From Pseudomonadota bacterium (GTDB taxonomy: Bacteria > Pseudomonadota > Gammaproteobacteria > Burkholderiales > Sulfuriferulaceae), in contig JAJZUW010000010.1 of the NCBI GenBank assembly GCA_021845925.1, positions 1 through 63,108 of the forward strand: a stretch of DNA of 63,108 nt, given 5' to 3'. The position numbers and the translations under genes are program-made. Under the pieces are notes generated by a model that saw nothing but the letters and a program-made list of their open reading frames with translations, was not told where the DNA came from and ran no database searches. Numbering within the stretch: position 1 is the first letter of the stretch; each line of letters opens with the position of its first letter. Of this stretch, positions 28,561-37,689 are shown in pieces.

Positions 28561-28589
28561 TTGAGTCGGCCTGCCTGCCGGCATACAAT
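28561..28589 (+). promoter_or_regulatory. ppsA promoter
   Basis: TTGAGT (28561-28566) and TACAAT (28584-28589) are separated by the ideal 17 bp, 32 nt before the ppsA ATG. A GAGG ribosome-binding site follows near 28610. Confidence 0.65.
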
Positions 28590-28620
28590 GGGACATGCCA
28601 TGTGATTGCGAGGTGTCCGC

Positions 28621-31017
28621 ATGCCTGCCAGCCGTTATATTCGTTTCTTTAGCGAAATCGGGATCGGTGATGTGCCCCTGGTCGGTGGCAAGAACGCCTC
28701 GCTAGGTGAAATGTACCGCCATCTGTCGGCCCGCGGGGTACGCGTACCCAACGGTTTCGCCATTACTGCAGATGCATATCGCCTGGTGCTGGACAGGGCA
28801 CAGGCCTGGGAGCCGCTGCACCGGCTGCTGGATGGTATGGACGCCGATGATGTGGCCAGCCTGGCCAGATGTGGCCGTCAGGCACGAGATATCATTTCGG
28901 CAGCCGGATTGCCGGAGGAACTGTCGCGCGAAATCATTGCCGCTTATCGACAGCTGATTGACGAATACGGAGACACCCTGAGCCTGGCGGTGCGCAGTTC
29001 AGCCACGGCCGAAGATCTGCCGGATGCCAGTTTTGCCGGTCAGCAGGAAACCTGGCTCAATATCAGCGGTGAACAGGCATTGCTGGATGCCTGTCGCGAC
29101 TGTTTCGCCAGCCTGTTTACAGACCGGGCGATTCATTATCGGGTGGACAAGGGATTTGACCACTTTCGTGTTGCACTGTCGATTGGTGTCATGAAAATGG
29201 TGCGTTCCGATCTGGCATCCTCCGGCGTCATGTTTACCCTGGATACGGAATCCGGTTTTCGCGATGTGGTGTTTATCACCGGCTCCTGGGGACTGGGAGA
29301 AAACGTGGTGCAGGGTGCAGTCGATCCCGATGAGTTCTATGTCCACAAACCGACCTGGCAGGCCGGGCATCGTGCCGTCCTGCGTCGCACCCTTGGCAGC
29401 AAAGCGGTCAGAATGGTCTATGTGGCGGGCTCATCCCGCCGGACAACGCGCAATATTCCAACTCCGCGGGCAGATCGGGAACGGTTTTGCCTTTCGGATG
29501 ATGACGTGCTGGAACTGGCCGGCCATGCCATGGTCATCGAACAGCATTATGGCCGGCCGATGGATATCGAATGGGCAAAGGATGGCCTGGACGGCCGGCT
29601 GTACATTGTGCAGGCCCGTCCGGAAACCGTGGCATCCCGACGTCAGCCCACTCTGGTGCGTTCATTTGTTCTGGATGACACAGGACCGGTCCTGACAAGC
29701 GGACGTGCGGTTGGCGACAGCATTGCCTGCGGAAATGTCCGTATCATCCGTGATGTCGCCCATCTGGCAGCATTCCGGCCTGGCGAGATTCTGGTGGCCG
29801 ACATCACCACGCCGGATTGGGAACCGGTCATGAAAACCGCCTCGGCCATTGTGACCAACCGGGGTGGCCGGACCTGTCATGCAGCGATCATTGCGCGCGA
29901 ACTCGGCATTCCGGCAGTGGTCGGCACAGGCGATGCCACTTCCCGGATGTCTGATGGCATTCCGGTCACCGTTTCCTGTGCAGAAGGGGAAACCGGACGG
30001 GTGTATGCCGGAACGCTGACATTTCATGTCACGCAGGACACCGTGCAGGACCTTCCACGCCCGAAGACGGCGATCATGGTCAATCTTGGCAATCCCGATC
30101 TCGCGTTTCGCACGGCACAACTGCCCAATGACGGCGTAGGACTGGCCCGCATGGAGTTCATCATCAGCGAATCCATCCGGGCCCATCCGCTGGCGTTACT
30201 TGACCCGGAACGGGTGACCAATGCGCACCAGCGTCAGACAATTCTGCGTATGTTGCGTGGTTATGCCAGTGGCGAACAGTTTTTCATCCAGCGGCTTTCG
30301 GAAGGGATTGCGACCATTGCGGCTGCATTCTGGCCCAAGCCGGTGGTGGTGCGCATGTCAGATTTCAAAACCAATGAGTATGCCAGTCTCATCGGCGGAA
30401 CTGATTTTGAGCCGGTGGAAGCCAATCCGATGCTGGGTTTCCGGGGTGCTTCTCGCTATGCTCATCCTGCGTATGCTGAGGGTTTCCGGCTGGAATGTCT
30501 TGCCATGCGGCGCGTACGTGATGAGATGGGTCTGACCAACGTGATCCTGATGCTGCCGTTTGTTCGCCGGGTGGCAGAGGCGGATCAGGTGCTTGCACGG
30601 ATGGCGGAATTCGGACTGCGGCGTGGCGGGAATGGGCTGCAGGTTTATGCCATGTGCGAAATCCCGAACAATGTCATCCTGATCGACCAGTTTGCCAGCC
30701 GGTTCGATGGATTTTCGATTGGCTCGAATGATCTCACCCAGCTCACGCTTGGCGTTGACCGGGACAGCGAAGTGGTCGCCTTCGATTATGACGAACGGGA
30801 TGATGGCATGATGGAAATGATTCGTCTGGCGGTATCCGGCTGCCAGCGCAATGGCATTCATTCCGGCATCTGTGGACAGGCCCCGTCGGATTTCCCCGAA
30901 ATGGCGGCATTTCTGGTCGGGCTTGGTATTGAAAGCATCAGCCTCAATCCGGACAGCGTACTAGCGACCACGCGGCATGTGCTGGAAGTCGAACGCAGAC
31001 TTGCAACCGCTGGCTGA
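28621..31017 (+). CDS. ppsA: Phosphoenolpyruvate synthase
   Basis: This enzyme makes PEP from pyruvate and ATP for gluconeogenesis. The 798 residues match the family length. VPLVGGKNASLGEM begins the ATP-grasp domain. The phosphohistidine motif GGRTCHAAIIARELGIPAVVG is at the swivelling domain. A PEP/pyruvate TIM barrel ends with GICGQAPSDFPE, containing the catalytic Cys. The start at 28621 (MPASRYI) is preferred over the GTG/ATG codons 15 nt upstream because a GAGG site fits it. Confidence 0.95.
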   Translation: MPASRYIRFFSEIGIGDVPLVGGKNASLGEMYRHLSARGVRVPNGFAITADAYRLVLDRAQAWEPLHRLLDGMDADDVASLARCGRQARDIISAAGLPEELSREIIAAYRQLIDEYGDTLSLAVRSSATAEDLPDASFAGQQETWLNISGEQALLDACRDCFASLFTDRAIHYRVDKGFDHFRVALSIGVMKMVRSDLASSGVMFTLDTESGFRDVVFITGSWGLGENVVQGAVDPDEFYVHKPTWQAGHRAVLRRTLGSKAVRMVYVAGSSRRTTRNIPTPRADRERFCLSDDDVLELAGHAMVIEQHYGRPMDIEWAKDGLDGRLYIVQARPETVASRRQPTLVRSFVLDDTGPVLTSGRAVGDSIACGNVRIIRDVAHLAAFRPGEILVADITTPDWEPVMKTASAIVTNRGGRTCHAAIIARELGIPAVVGTGDATSRMSDGIPVTVSCAEGETGRVYAGTLTFHVTQDTVQDLPRPKTAIMVNLGNPDLAFRTAQLPNDGVGLARMEFIISESIRAHPLALLDPERVTNAHQRQTILRMLRGYASGEQFFIQRLSEGIATIAAAFWPKPVVVRMSDFKTNEYASLIGGTDFEPVEANPMLGFRGASRYAHPAYAEGFRLECLAMRRVRDEMGLTNVILMLPFVRRVAEADQVLARMAEFGLRRGGNGLQVYAMCEIPNNVILIDQFASRFDGFSIGSNDLTQLTLGVDRDSEVVAFDYDERDDGMMEMIRLAVSGCQRNGIHSGICGQAPSDFPEMAAFLVGLGIESISLNPDSVLATTRHVLEVERRLATAG

Positions 31018-31076
31018 AGTCAGTGCCAAACACGTTTACAATGGAATACTTTGTCAAACAGGTTGAAGAGGAACGC

Positions 31077-31934
31077 ATGTCTGCTTTTTCAATGGACGTC
31101 ACGGAAGCTGATTTCGAACAGAAGGTGATTGGCGCCTCGATGCGCGTGCCGGTGGTTGTCGATCTGTGGGCCGAATGGTGTGGCCCGTGCCGGATGCTGA
31201 AGCCGATTCTGGAAAAACTGGCCGATGAGTACCAGGGCCGGTTCCTGCTGGCCAAAGTCGATTCCGACCAGAATCAGGATATTGCCAGACAGTTTGCCGT
31301 GCGTGGCATTCCAACGGTGATCGGTATTGTCAATGGACGTGAAGTGTCCCGTTTTACCGGAGCGCAACCCGAAAGCAGTGTGCGCGAATTTCTAGAAGCG
31401 CTGATGCCTTCGCCTGCTGAGGACCTGGTCCGCGCAGCCGCTGCTGCATTGTCGGCAGGTGATGCATCCGGTGCATTGCAGCAATTGCAGGCTGCATTGA
31501 CGGTGGATGCATCCCATCTGGAAGCAAGGCTGGCTGCCAGCGAGATCCTGCTGGGGACAGACCGGCTGCAGGAAGCGCATGACATGCTGTCCATGCTTCC
31601 GCCCGCCAGACAGAACGACAGCCGGGTCGCCGCTTTGCGCGCGCGAATCGAACTGGCCCTGAAAACCAGGGACTTGCCGGATATCGATGTTCTGGTGCAG
31701 CGCGTGCAGGCCAATGGCGCGGATCTGGAAGCGCGGCTGCAGCTGGCCAACCAGCTTGCAGCGCGCGAAGCCTATGACGATGCGCTGGCGCATCTGCTTG
31801 CCATCGTCAGGCAGGATCGCAAGTTCGGTGATGACATTGCGCGCAAGACCATGCTGGAGATTTTCCAGTTGATGGGCGGTCAGGGGGAGACTGTTGCCCA
31901 GTATCGCAGACTGCTGGCTCAGGCGCTGAACTGA
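31077..31934 (+). CDS. cnoX: CnoX-like thioredoxin-TPR chaperone (chaperedoxin)
   Basis: The 285-residue protein joins an N-terminal thioredoxin domain (active site WCGPC at 34-38) to C-terminal TPR-like helices (about 115-285). CnoX/YbbN protects unfolding proteins during oxidative stress and hands them to GroEL. The E. coli protein has lost the first Cys; this one keeps the full CGPC, so it may be redox active. The start at 31077 has GAGGAA upstream. A TACAAT -10 candidate lies at 31037-31042. Confidence 0.88.
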   Translation: MSAFSMDVTEADFEQKVIGASMRVPVVVDLWAEWCGPCRMLKPILEKLADEYQGRFLLAKVDSDQNQDIARQFAVRGIPTVIGIVNGREVSRFTGAQPESSVREFLEALMPSPAEDLVRAAAAALSAGDASGALQQLQAALTVDASHLEARLAASEILLGTDRLQEAHDMLSMLPPARQNDSRVAALRARIELALKTRDLPDIDVLVQRVQANGADLEARLQLANQLAAREAYDDALAHLLAIVRQDRKFGDDIARKTMLEIFQLMGGQGETVAQYRRLLAQALN

Positions 31935-31952
31935 GCATGCGCTGGCGGATGG

Positions 31953-33428
31953 TCATTCAAACTTGAAACTCACCGTCGTTTCATTGAGTTTGCTGTGCAA
32001 CAGGCCATAATCGAGCAGCGGGTTGAAGCCACCGGTTCGGGCGATGGCCAGTGCAATCCGGCGATTCAGCTGCCAGTTGAGACCCAGTTTCCAGAACTGT
32101 CCGCCTGAATTGCTGGCCCAACCAACGTTGCCGATCATGGTCAGCTTGTCGCGGGCCATGTGCCATTGCCGGTTGTTGCAGAGGCGTTTCAGGATCGGGG
32201 CGCCACAGACATAACCAGCGGCATCGATACGGCCATAGGCATAACCTGGTGGAAAATTGCTGCCTTCGCCTGATGGTGGCGGTAATTGCGTGGCATCCGG
32301 CTGCCACGAACCCAGCTGATACCAGTAGCTGTAACCGACGGTGGGCGCCAGCAGGACGGATTCACCACTGGTCAGCACGAAATAGCGGGTCAGCGAGACA
32401 TTCGGATTGACGTAGTTCATGCTTTCGCGGTACGCCTGTGACTGGAACAGATCAATCCGCGCCCTGGCCAGACTGGCCGGTTTGCCATGTGCGTCCGCGC
32501 CAAGCCAGGTGTTCAGGTTGTCCATGCCCAGACCAGCATCAAGCCATTCGGGCGTATTGGGAATTCGGGCGGCACCATTTCTGACATAAGCTTGTGGCAG
32601 ATCGACATTGAATCCGACAAACGGATACACCGTGTAGCTGCCGCTTTCGGTTTTTGTCGATTCGATGTTTGTCCGAGCTTCTCCCTTGATCTTGAGGCTG
32701 GCGCGCGCCGAATTGCGTTGATCCACGGCCAGCGCCAGGCCCGGATCGCTGCGCTGGATCAAGGTTTCCAGCGGAGCAGACAGGATCTGACCGTCGCCGA
32801 CCGGGTCCGGCAAGGTTGCCCCGGCAACGCTGGTAAAGTGGCGTGCGGCCGGTCTGGCTTTTGGAACACTCTCGCCCGGGGCCGGGCAATCCAGAGCAGC
32901 CATGGTGAGTGGGAAGGCGCGTTTCCCCTGGGCAGACAACAGGGCACAGGCCGACCTCGACTGTCCGCCGGCAGCCACGATCTTGCCGGCAATCAGCGCA
33001 CCTGTGCCATCGGCTGTCGGGGCATGAACCAGATACCCTGCCAGAAGGGACAAGGCATCCTGATTGCCCCAGACATCAAAACGTGTATCGAATATGGATG
33101 CCGGTGCAGAAAGCGGCAGATATTCCCTGGCCTCGTGGCGCTGAAATTCAACCAGTTGATTCAGTGTGCGAGTCAATTCGCGGGCGCTGCTGTCAAAATC
33201 ATCATCGGTGACATGGACCGACAGCAGATGTTGCATGTCGAGACCCAGTTTTTGTAAGGTTGCGACAATCGCTGCACCATCACAAAGCGCGTTCCGGCAA
33301 TCCGCACCGGACAGAAAAACCCTCGTGGTGTCCAGCGGGGGTGGAATGTCATCGCTGGCGCTGGCTGTCGGCAAGCCGGTAATGCCGCACAGCAGCAAAA
33401 ATGGCAGCAGATATCGTGTTTGACGCAT
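31953..33428 (-). CDS. Unrecognised exported protein, probable outer-membrane C-terminal domain
   Basis: I do not recognise the family. The 491-residue product has a signal peptide (RQTRYLLPFLLLCGITGLPTASA). An N-terminal ~220-residue soluble domain has paired cysteines (DCRNALCDG, then SACAL and LDCP). The C-terminal ~250 residues are rich in aromatic/Gly alternation (YPFVGFNVDLPQ, VLLAPTVGYSYWYQLG, FWKLGLNWQL) and end in VSFKFE, as in a beta-barrel. A further Cys pair lies in VCGAPILKRLCNN. The start at 33428 is chosen for the signal peptide; the frame continues upstream without one. It converges on cnoX. Confidence 0.6.
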   Translation of the reverse strand: MRQTRYLLPFLLLCGITGLPTASASDDIPPPLDTTRVFLSGADCRNALCDGAAIVATLQKLGLDMQHLLSVHVTDDDFDSSARELTRTLNQLVEFQRHEAREYLPLSAPASIFDTRFDVWGNQDALSLLAGYLVHAPTADGTGALIAGKIVAAGGQSRSACALLSAQGKRAFPLTMAALDCPAPGESVPKARPAARHFTSVAGATLPDPVGDGQILSAPLETLIQRSDPGLALAVDQRNSARASLKIKGEARTNIESTKTESGSYTVYPFVGFNVDLPQAYVRNGAARIPNTPEWLDAGLGMDNLNTWLGADAHGKPASLARARIDLFQSQAYRESMNYVNPNVSLTRYFVLTSGESVLLAPTVGYSYWYQLGSWQPDATQLPPPSGEGSNFPPGYAYGRIDAAGYVCGAPILKRLCNNRQWHMARDKLTMIGNVGWASNSGGQFWKLGLNWQLNRRIALAIARTGGFNPLLDYGLLHSKLNETTVSFKFE

Positions 33429-33566
33429 GAGATCGGTCCGAACACTGACTGGCTTCTTGCAACAGCCAGCCATATAGGTGGAGAAATGGTGCTGCAATCC
33501 ACCAGTCTGATGACTGGCTGACGCACGGACGATTTTACCGCGAATTGCCGGGTTGTGAATGTGCGT

Positions 33567-34073
33567 TCAGTGAATGGTCGTTTCAGGCAGACTGTTTTCG
33601 CGCTGCAGCAGGGCGCGCTTGCGCCACAACCCGCCAGAATAGCCGGTGAGACTGCCATCACTGCCGATCACGCGGTGGCACGGCACCAGAATCGCGAGCG
33701 GATTTGCACCACAGGCACGGGCAACTGCCCGGAAAGCGGTGGGTTTGTCGATCTGGCGTGCCAGTTCGGCATAGCTGCGCGTCTGTCCGGCCGGAATCCG
33801 GACCAGCGCCTGCCAGACGGCAAGCTGGAAAGGCGTGCCGTGCAGATCGAGTGGCAATGTCAGCGGCAGGGCGGGTGTTTCGATGTGTTGCAATGCCTGT
33901 GCGAACCAGGGGTGCTCGCCTGGTGAAACAGAATGGCGGCGGAATGTCTGCACCAGTTCGGTTTCGGCTGCTCTGGCATCATCGGCCAGAATCAGACTGC
34001 AGAGGCCGGCGGGACTGGCTGCCAGCAATACCTTGCCCAGCCAGCTGTCATACACGTGATATTGCAGGTTCAT
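33567..34073 (-). CDS. ogt: Methylated-DNA-protein-cysteine methyltransferase
   Basis: This suicide repair protein removes alkyl groups from O6-alkylguanine. The 168-residue protein has the arginine-finger region RAVARACGANPLAILV and the acceptor motif PCHRV with Cys132. The start at MNLQYHVYD (34073) overlaps the end of the glycosyltransferase gene by 4 nt; the longer frame is that gene's shadow. The length agrees with Ogt rather than Ada. Confidence 0.92.
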   Translation of the reverse strand: MNLQYHVYDSWLGKVLLAASPAGLCSLILADDARAAETELVQTFRRHSVSPGEHPWFAQALQHIETPALPLTLPLDLHGTPFQLAVWQALVRIPAGQTRSYAELARQIDKPTAFRAVARACGANPLAILVPCHRVIGSDGSLTGYSGGLWRKRALLQRENSLPETTIH

Positions 34074-34888
34074 ACTGGCTTGTCCGATTCGTAAACAGGA
34101 GGAGGGACTGGCGCGCCGGGCGGCAGCAAAGTTTGTCCATACCGTTTGCGCTGGTGGTACTCGTACAGTTTGGCATATTTGAGAAAAACATAAAATGCAC
34201 CGCACACCGATGTGAAAAATCCGCCCCAGCCATTGGTGAATGCGCGTTTGAAAAAATATGCCCGCACAAAATACACCGGGGGATAAAACACGCAGATCCA
34301 TGGATTGGCACGCCGACCCTTGGCCACTTTGTCACGCACCAGACCGGTTGAATAGGCGTTCACCTTGGCGACCTTGATATCCAGGTCGGTTTCGCCATAA
34401 TGGTAGAACGGGTTGCTTAACGAACGGATGCGTCCGTTGACCTTGGGTGCCGCATGAACCGGCATGTCGGTGATATGGCCGTGATCCTTGCGAAACAGCC
34501 GCAGGAACTTGTTCAAGCGGATATAATCATTGTTCATCTGCCAGAACAACTGTTCCTTGCGTGGAATGACGTAACCATCGGCATCCGGCTCGCCGGCCAG
34601 CAGGGTACGGATTTCAGTCTGGCATTCCGGAGACAGGGCTTCATCGGCATCCAGCAACAGTACCCACAGGTGGCTGGTTTTCTCGAGAGCCAGCTGTTTC
34701 TGTTTGCCATAACCCATGAATGGGTGATGATGGATCACGCAGCCGTACTGGCGAGCAATATCCAGCGTTGCATCGGTGCTGCCGGAATCGAGCAGAATGA
34801 TTTCGTCGGCCCACTTGACGCTTTCCAGGCAACTGGCCAGCGTGCGGGCATTGTTGTATGTGGTGACAAAGGCAGACAAGGGTTGCAT
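34070..34888 (-). CDS. GT2 glycosyltransferase of the WaaE/KdtX type
   Basis: The 272-residue GT-A enzyme has the start SAFVTTYNNARTLASCLES, the LLDSGSTD motif and the metal-binding DADE (LLLDADEAL). It is similar in layout to LPS-core beta-1,4-glucosyltransferases. A C-terminal amphipathic membrane region (FYPPVYFVRAYFFKRAF) is visible. It lies upstream of MGMT with overlapping ends. A near-palindromic GTGTTATAGTG at the divergent gap (34919-34929) could serve as a two-way -10 with the plus-strand gene. Confidence 0.85.
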   Translation of the reverse strand: MQPLSAFVTTYNNARTLASCLESVKWADEIILLDSGSTDATLDIARQYGCVIHHHPFMGYGKQKQLALEKTSHLWVLLLDADEALSPECQTEIRTLLAGEPDADGYVIPRKEQLFWQMNNDYIRLNKFLRLFRKDHGHITDMPVHAAPKVNGRIRSLSNPFYHYGETDLDIKVAKVNAYSTGLVRDKVAKGRRANPWICVFYPPVYFVRAYFFKRAFTNGWGGFFTSVCGAFYVFLKYAKLYEYHQRKRYGQTLLPPGAPVPPPVYESDKPV

Positions 34889-34946
34889 GGGTGATTTCCG
34901 TCCACGGCGATGATGGTCGCACTATAACACAGGGCTGGAAGGGCTT

Positions 34947-36023
34947 TTGAAGATACTGCACGTGATTGCATCAACCGGCACAGGTGGCGCTGAACGCCAT
35001 GTGCTGGATCTTTGTCTCAGCCTGCGGCTGGCTGGCGTTGCCACGGAAGTGGCCATGCCGGTCAAAGGCGAGCTGGGCAGCCAGCTTGAACGGCATGGCA
35101 TTGCCTGCCATGAATTCGGGCAGGGAAACCGGTTCAGCCTGCTGGTTCTGTACCGTTTGCGGCGCATTGTGCATCAGGTCAGACCAGATATCGTGCATGC
35201 ACACATGCCGCGTTCTGCCAGCATGGCCCGCTGGAGCAAGGGTAAAGTCCCCTGTGTCGCCACGGCGCACAACATGGTCAGACATGGCAGTCCGTTTCGC
35301 CATTGCGATCGGGTGATCTGCGTTTCTGACATGGTCTGCCGCTCGTTGAACAGACATGGTTATCCGCTGGACAGGACCACAGTGATTCACAATGCTGTCG
35401 ATATTGCCCGGTTCAGCGGACATGACCGGGAGCGGATACGTGCGCAGATGGGCTGGCAGGAGCACATTATCCTGCTCTGTGTCGCGCGCCTGGTGCCTGC
35501 AAAAGGGCAATCACTGGTCATCGCAGCCCTGGCGCGTCTGTCACGAACCGATGTTCACCTGGTGCTTGCCGGAGCGGGGCCGGACGAAGCCGCACTGCGG
35601 AAGCAGGTTGCCGATATGGGACTTGCAGAGCGTGTCACGTTTGCCGGTAACCGTCAGGATATTCCACAGCTGCTGGCAGCAAGCGATATCTATCTGCAAC
35701 CCAGCCTGAAAGAAGGCTTCGGCATTGCCTTTCTGGAGGCAATGGCCAGCGGCATTCCGGGTATCGGTACACGTACTGGCGCGATTCCGGAAATGGTACA
35801 CAGTGGTCGCAATGGTTTGCTGGTCGATGCAGGCGATGTGGATGCACTGGCTGCGGCGATGCAGCTATTGTGCGACGATCCGGCTCTGCGGCATCAACTG
35901 GGCGAACAGGCAGCGCGTGACGTGCGCTCCCGGTTCAGCCTGCAACGACAGGCACAGGATACCTTGACGGTGTATCAGCAGATGCTGGGACAGCACGGAA
36001 CATCCGCAGCGCACATTCGATAA
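34947..36023 (+). CDS. GT4-family glycosyltransferase
   Basis: The 358-residue GT-B enzyme begins with KILHVIASTGTGGAERHVLDL, typical of GT4 acceptors. It has the C-terminal donor site with EGFGIAFLEAMASGIPGIGTRTG (the EX7E motif). A TTG start is used, with GGAAGGG just upstream. It is divergent from the GT2 gene. It probably adds a sugar to LPS core or another surface glycan. Confidence 0.88.
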   Translation: MKILHVIASTGTGGAERHVLDLCLSLRLAGVATEVAMPVKGELGSQLERHGIACHEFGQGNRFSLLVLYRLRRIVHQVRPDIVHAHMPRSASMARWSKGKVPCVATAHNMVRHGSPFRHCDRVICVSDMVCRSLNRHGYPLDRTTVIHNAVDIARFSGHDRERIRAQMGWQEHIILLCVARLVPAKGQSLVIAALARLSRTDVHLVLAGAGPDEAALRKQVADMGLAERVTFAGNRQDIPQLLAASDIYLQPSLKEGFGIAFLEAMASGIPGIGTRTGAIPEMVHSGRNGLLVDAGDVDALAAAMQLLCDDPALRHQLGEQAARDVRSRFSLQRQAQDTLTVYQQMLGQHGTSAAHIR

Positions 36024-36100
36024 CCTGCGGTTGCCAGAAAAAAGTTTGGTGATTGCCGGGAACCAACTTTGGTCAGTTTGTCTCTGTATTGAAAATATCG

Positions 36101-36125
36101 GAGTCTTTCGGTTGGATAAAGACTC
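36101..36125 (+). promoter_or_regulatory. Hairpin in the leader of the glycine-rich gene
   Basis: GAGTCTTT (36101-36108) and AAAGACTC (36118-36125) are exact complements around a 9-nt loop, 42 nt before the start codon. It could be an operator or an mRNA stability/attenuation stem. Confidence 0.45.
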
Positions 36126-36166
36126 GTGGACAAGTTGTCAGAATCAACGCATGAGGAGAACAGAAC

Positions 36167-36562
36167 ATGCAGAAACGATGGATACCCAGCCTGCTGTTGG
36201 CTGGCCTGATATTGGCAGGCGGAGTCGCACATGCCGATGGCTGGCATGGTGGCTGGCGCGGTGGTGATGGTGGTGGCTGGCGCGGTGGTGATGGTGGTGG
36301 CTGGCGCGGTGGTGATGGTGGTGGTTGGGGCGGTGGTGATGGTGGTGGCTGGGGCGACGGTGGTGATGGCGCGCTCGGTGTGGCAGCTGCTCTGGTCGGT
36401 GGTGTGGTTGGTGGCATGGTGGCCCAGCAACCGCCGGTGTATGCGGCGCCGGCGCCAGCTTATGTCTATCCTGCAGCACCACCGGCTTATGCTTACCCTG
36501 TGCAACCGGCTTATGCGTATCCGCCACCTGGGGGATATTATTACCGTGGCGACGACGACTAA
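36167..36562 (+). CDS. Secreted glycine-rich repeat protein
   Basis: The 131-residue product has a signal peptide (cleaved after AHA, residue 23). Five octapeptide-like repeats of the GGDGGGWR type follow. Next comes a short hydrophobic Gly/Ala segment (GALGVAAALVGGVVGGMVA), as in glycine-zipper proteins, and a Pro/Ala/Tyr tail (AYAYP repeats) that ends RGDDD. It is probably anchored in or associated with the outer membrane. AGGAGA precedes the ATG. Function unknown. Confidence 0.7.
   Translation: MQKRWIPSLLLAGLILAGGVAHADGWHGGWRGGDGGGWRGGDGGGWRGGDGGGWGGGDGGGWGDGGDGALGVAAALVGGVVGGMVAQQPPVYAAPAPAYVYPAAPPAYAYPVQPAYAYPPPGGYYYRGDDD
36251..36370 (+). repeat. 24-bp in-frame tandem repeat, five copies
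   Basis: Units start at 36251, 36275, 36299, 36323 and 36347. The first three are nearly identical and the last two drift (ggttgggg, ggctgggg). The unit is a multiple of three and encodes eight residues, so copy number can vary without breaking the frame. Confidence 0.85.
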
Positions 36563-36600
36563 AGGGCAGCTCGAATAACCTGCTGTTCTGATGTGGTTGA

Positions 36601-37689
36601 TCAGGCCAGCAGTCTGTCGCGCAGGGTGTCGAGCTGGCTGGCCAGCAGGCGGATGTCGAACAGTGATTCGGCACGGGCGCGGGCAGCCAGTTGCAATTGC
36701 TGGCGCAACTCGCTGTTCCGGATCAGTTTCAGCAAGGCATCCGCCAGGGCGTCTGCCTGCGGCGGAACGATCAGCGCTGCATCACCAGCCACTTCTGCAA
36801 TGCCGCCCGAACCACTGGTAATCAACGCGGTGCCGGCTGTCATGGCTTCGAGGGCAGTCCGGCCAAATGGCTCCTGCCATACCGATGGCACGACTGCAAT
36901 TGCCGCGCCGGCAAACCATTGCATGACTTCGGCATGGTCCAGATACCCGGTGTATTGGCATTGCTTGCCAATTTTATCAAGAAAACCGTGGGTTAAACGT
37001 TCATATTCAGAAGTCGCTTCAAGTCTGTCGACGCCGCAGACCAGAAAATTCCAGTCTGTCGCCTGACCAGCGATACTGGCAAATGCTTCTGCCAGAGGCA
37101 ATGCGCCTTTTTCGCGGATGATGCGTCCGGCATACATGACCAGATTCTGCTTGGTTTGCGGCTGAAACAACTGGGTGTCCAGGCCATTGTGTACCACATG
37201 CACCTTGTCCAGGCCATGCCGCAATCCATCGATAAAACGTTGACGGATATACGCGCTCACGCAATACACCGCTGCCGCCTGATCCAGCAGTAGCTGGCGT
37301 TGTCGTACCGACTGACAACCTTTCATGCCTTGGGGATCGTTATGCAGGTGCAGGCTGACGCGAGCGTTATTTTTCAGCATGCGTGCCAGGTAACCAAAAA
37401 TCAGCGGCCGATTCTGGACTTCCACCAGCGTCTGTCCATTCTGGCGAATCCGTTTCGCCAATTCGACCGACCAGGCGTAACTGTCGCGCCAGTACCAGCG
37501 TTGCCAGCCCGAAACGGTTTCGTGGTGCAGATCGGGCAGATCCATAGCCTGACTGCCATAAATGACGGTTTGTTCGCGATACCGGCTATGCCGGGTAAAA
37601 TCGGTCATGCACAAGGCGACCGCCCCCCGGTATTGGCGGGTATACAACTCCTTTGGCGGCAGAATGATGGCGATGGCAGGCCTGGTCAT
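36601..37689 (-). CDS. GT4-family glycosyltransferase
   Basis: The 362-residue GT-B enzyme has an acceptor half with LVEVQNRPLIFGYLARML. The donor half carries VMYAGRIIREKGALPLAEAF and EPFGRTALEAMTAGTALITS (EX7E). It is the last gene of a five-gene minus-strand glycan cluster (41997 to 36601) and overlaps the O-antigen ligase-like gene by 4 nt. The sugar specificity is unknown. Confidence 0.85.
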   Translation of the reverse strand: MTRPAIAIILPPKELYTRQYRGAVALCMTDFTRHSRYREQTVIYGSQAMDLPDLHHETVSGWQRWYWRDSYAWSVELAKRIRQNGQTLVEVQNRPLIFGYLARMLKNNARVSLHLHNDPQGMKGCQSVRQRQLLLDQAAAVYCVSAYIRQRFIDGLRHGLDKVHVVHNGLDTQLFQPQTKQNLVMYAGRIIREKGALPLAEAFASIAGQATDWNFLVCGVDRLEATSEYERLTHGFLDKIGKQCQYTGYLDHAEVMQWFAGAAIAVVPSVWQEPFGRTALEAMTAGTALITSGSGGIAEVAGDAALIVPPQADALADALLKLIRNSELRQQLQLAARARAESLFDIRLLASQLDTLRDRLLA

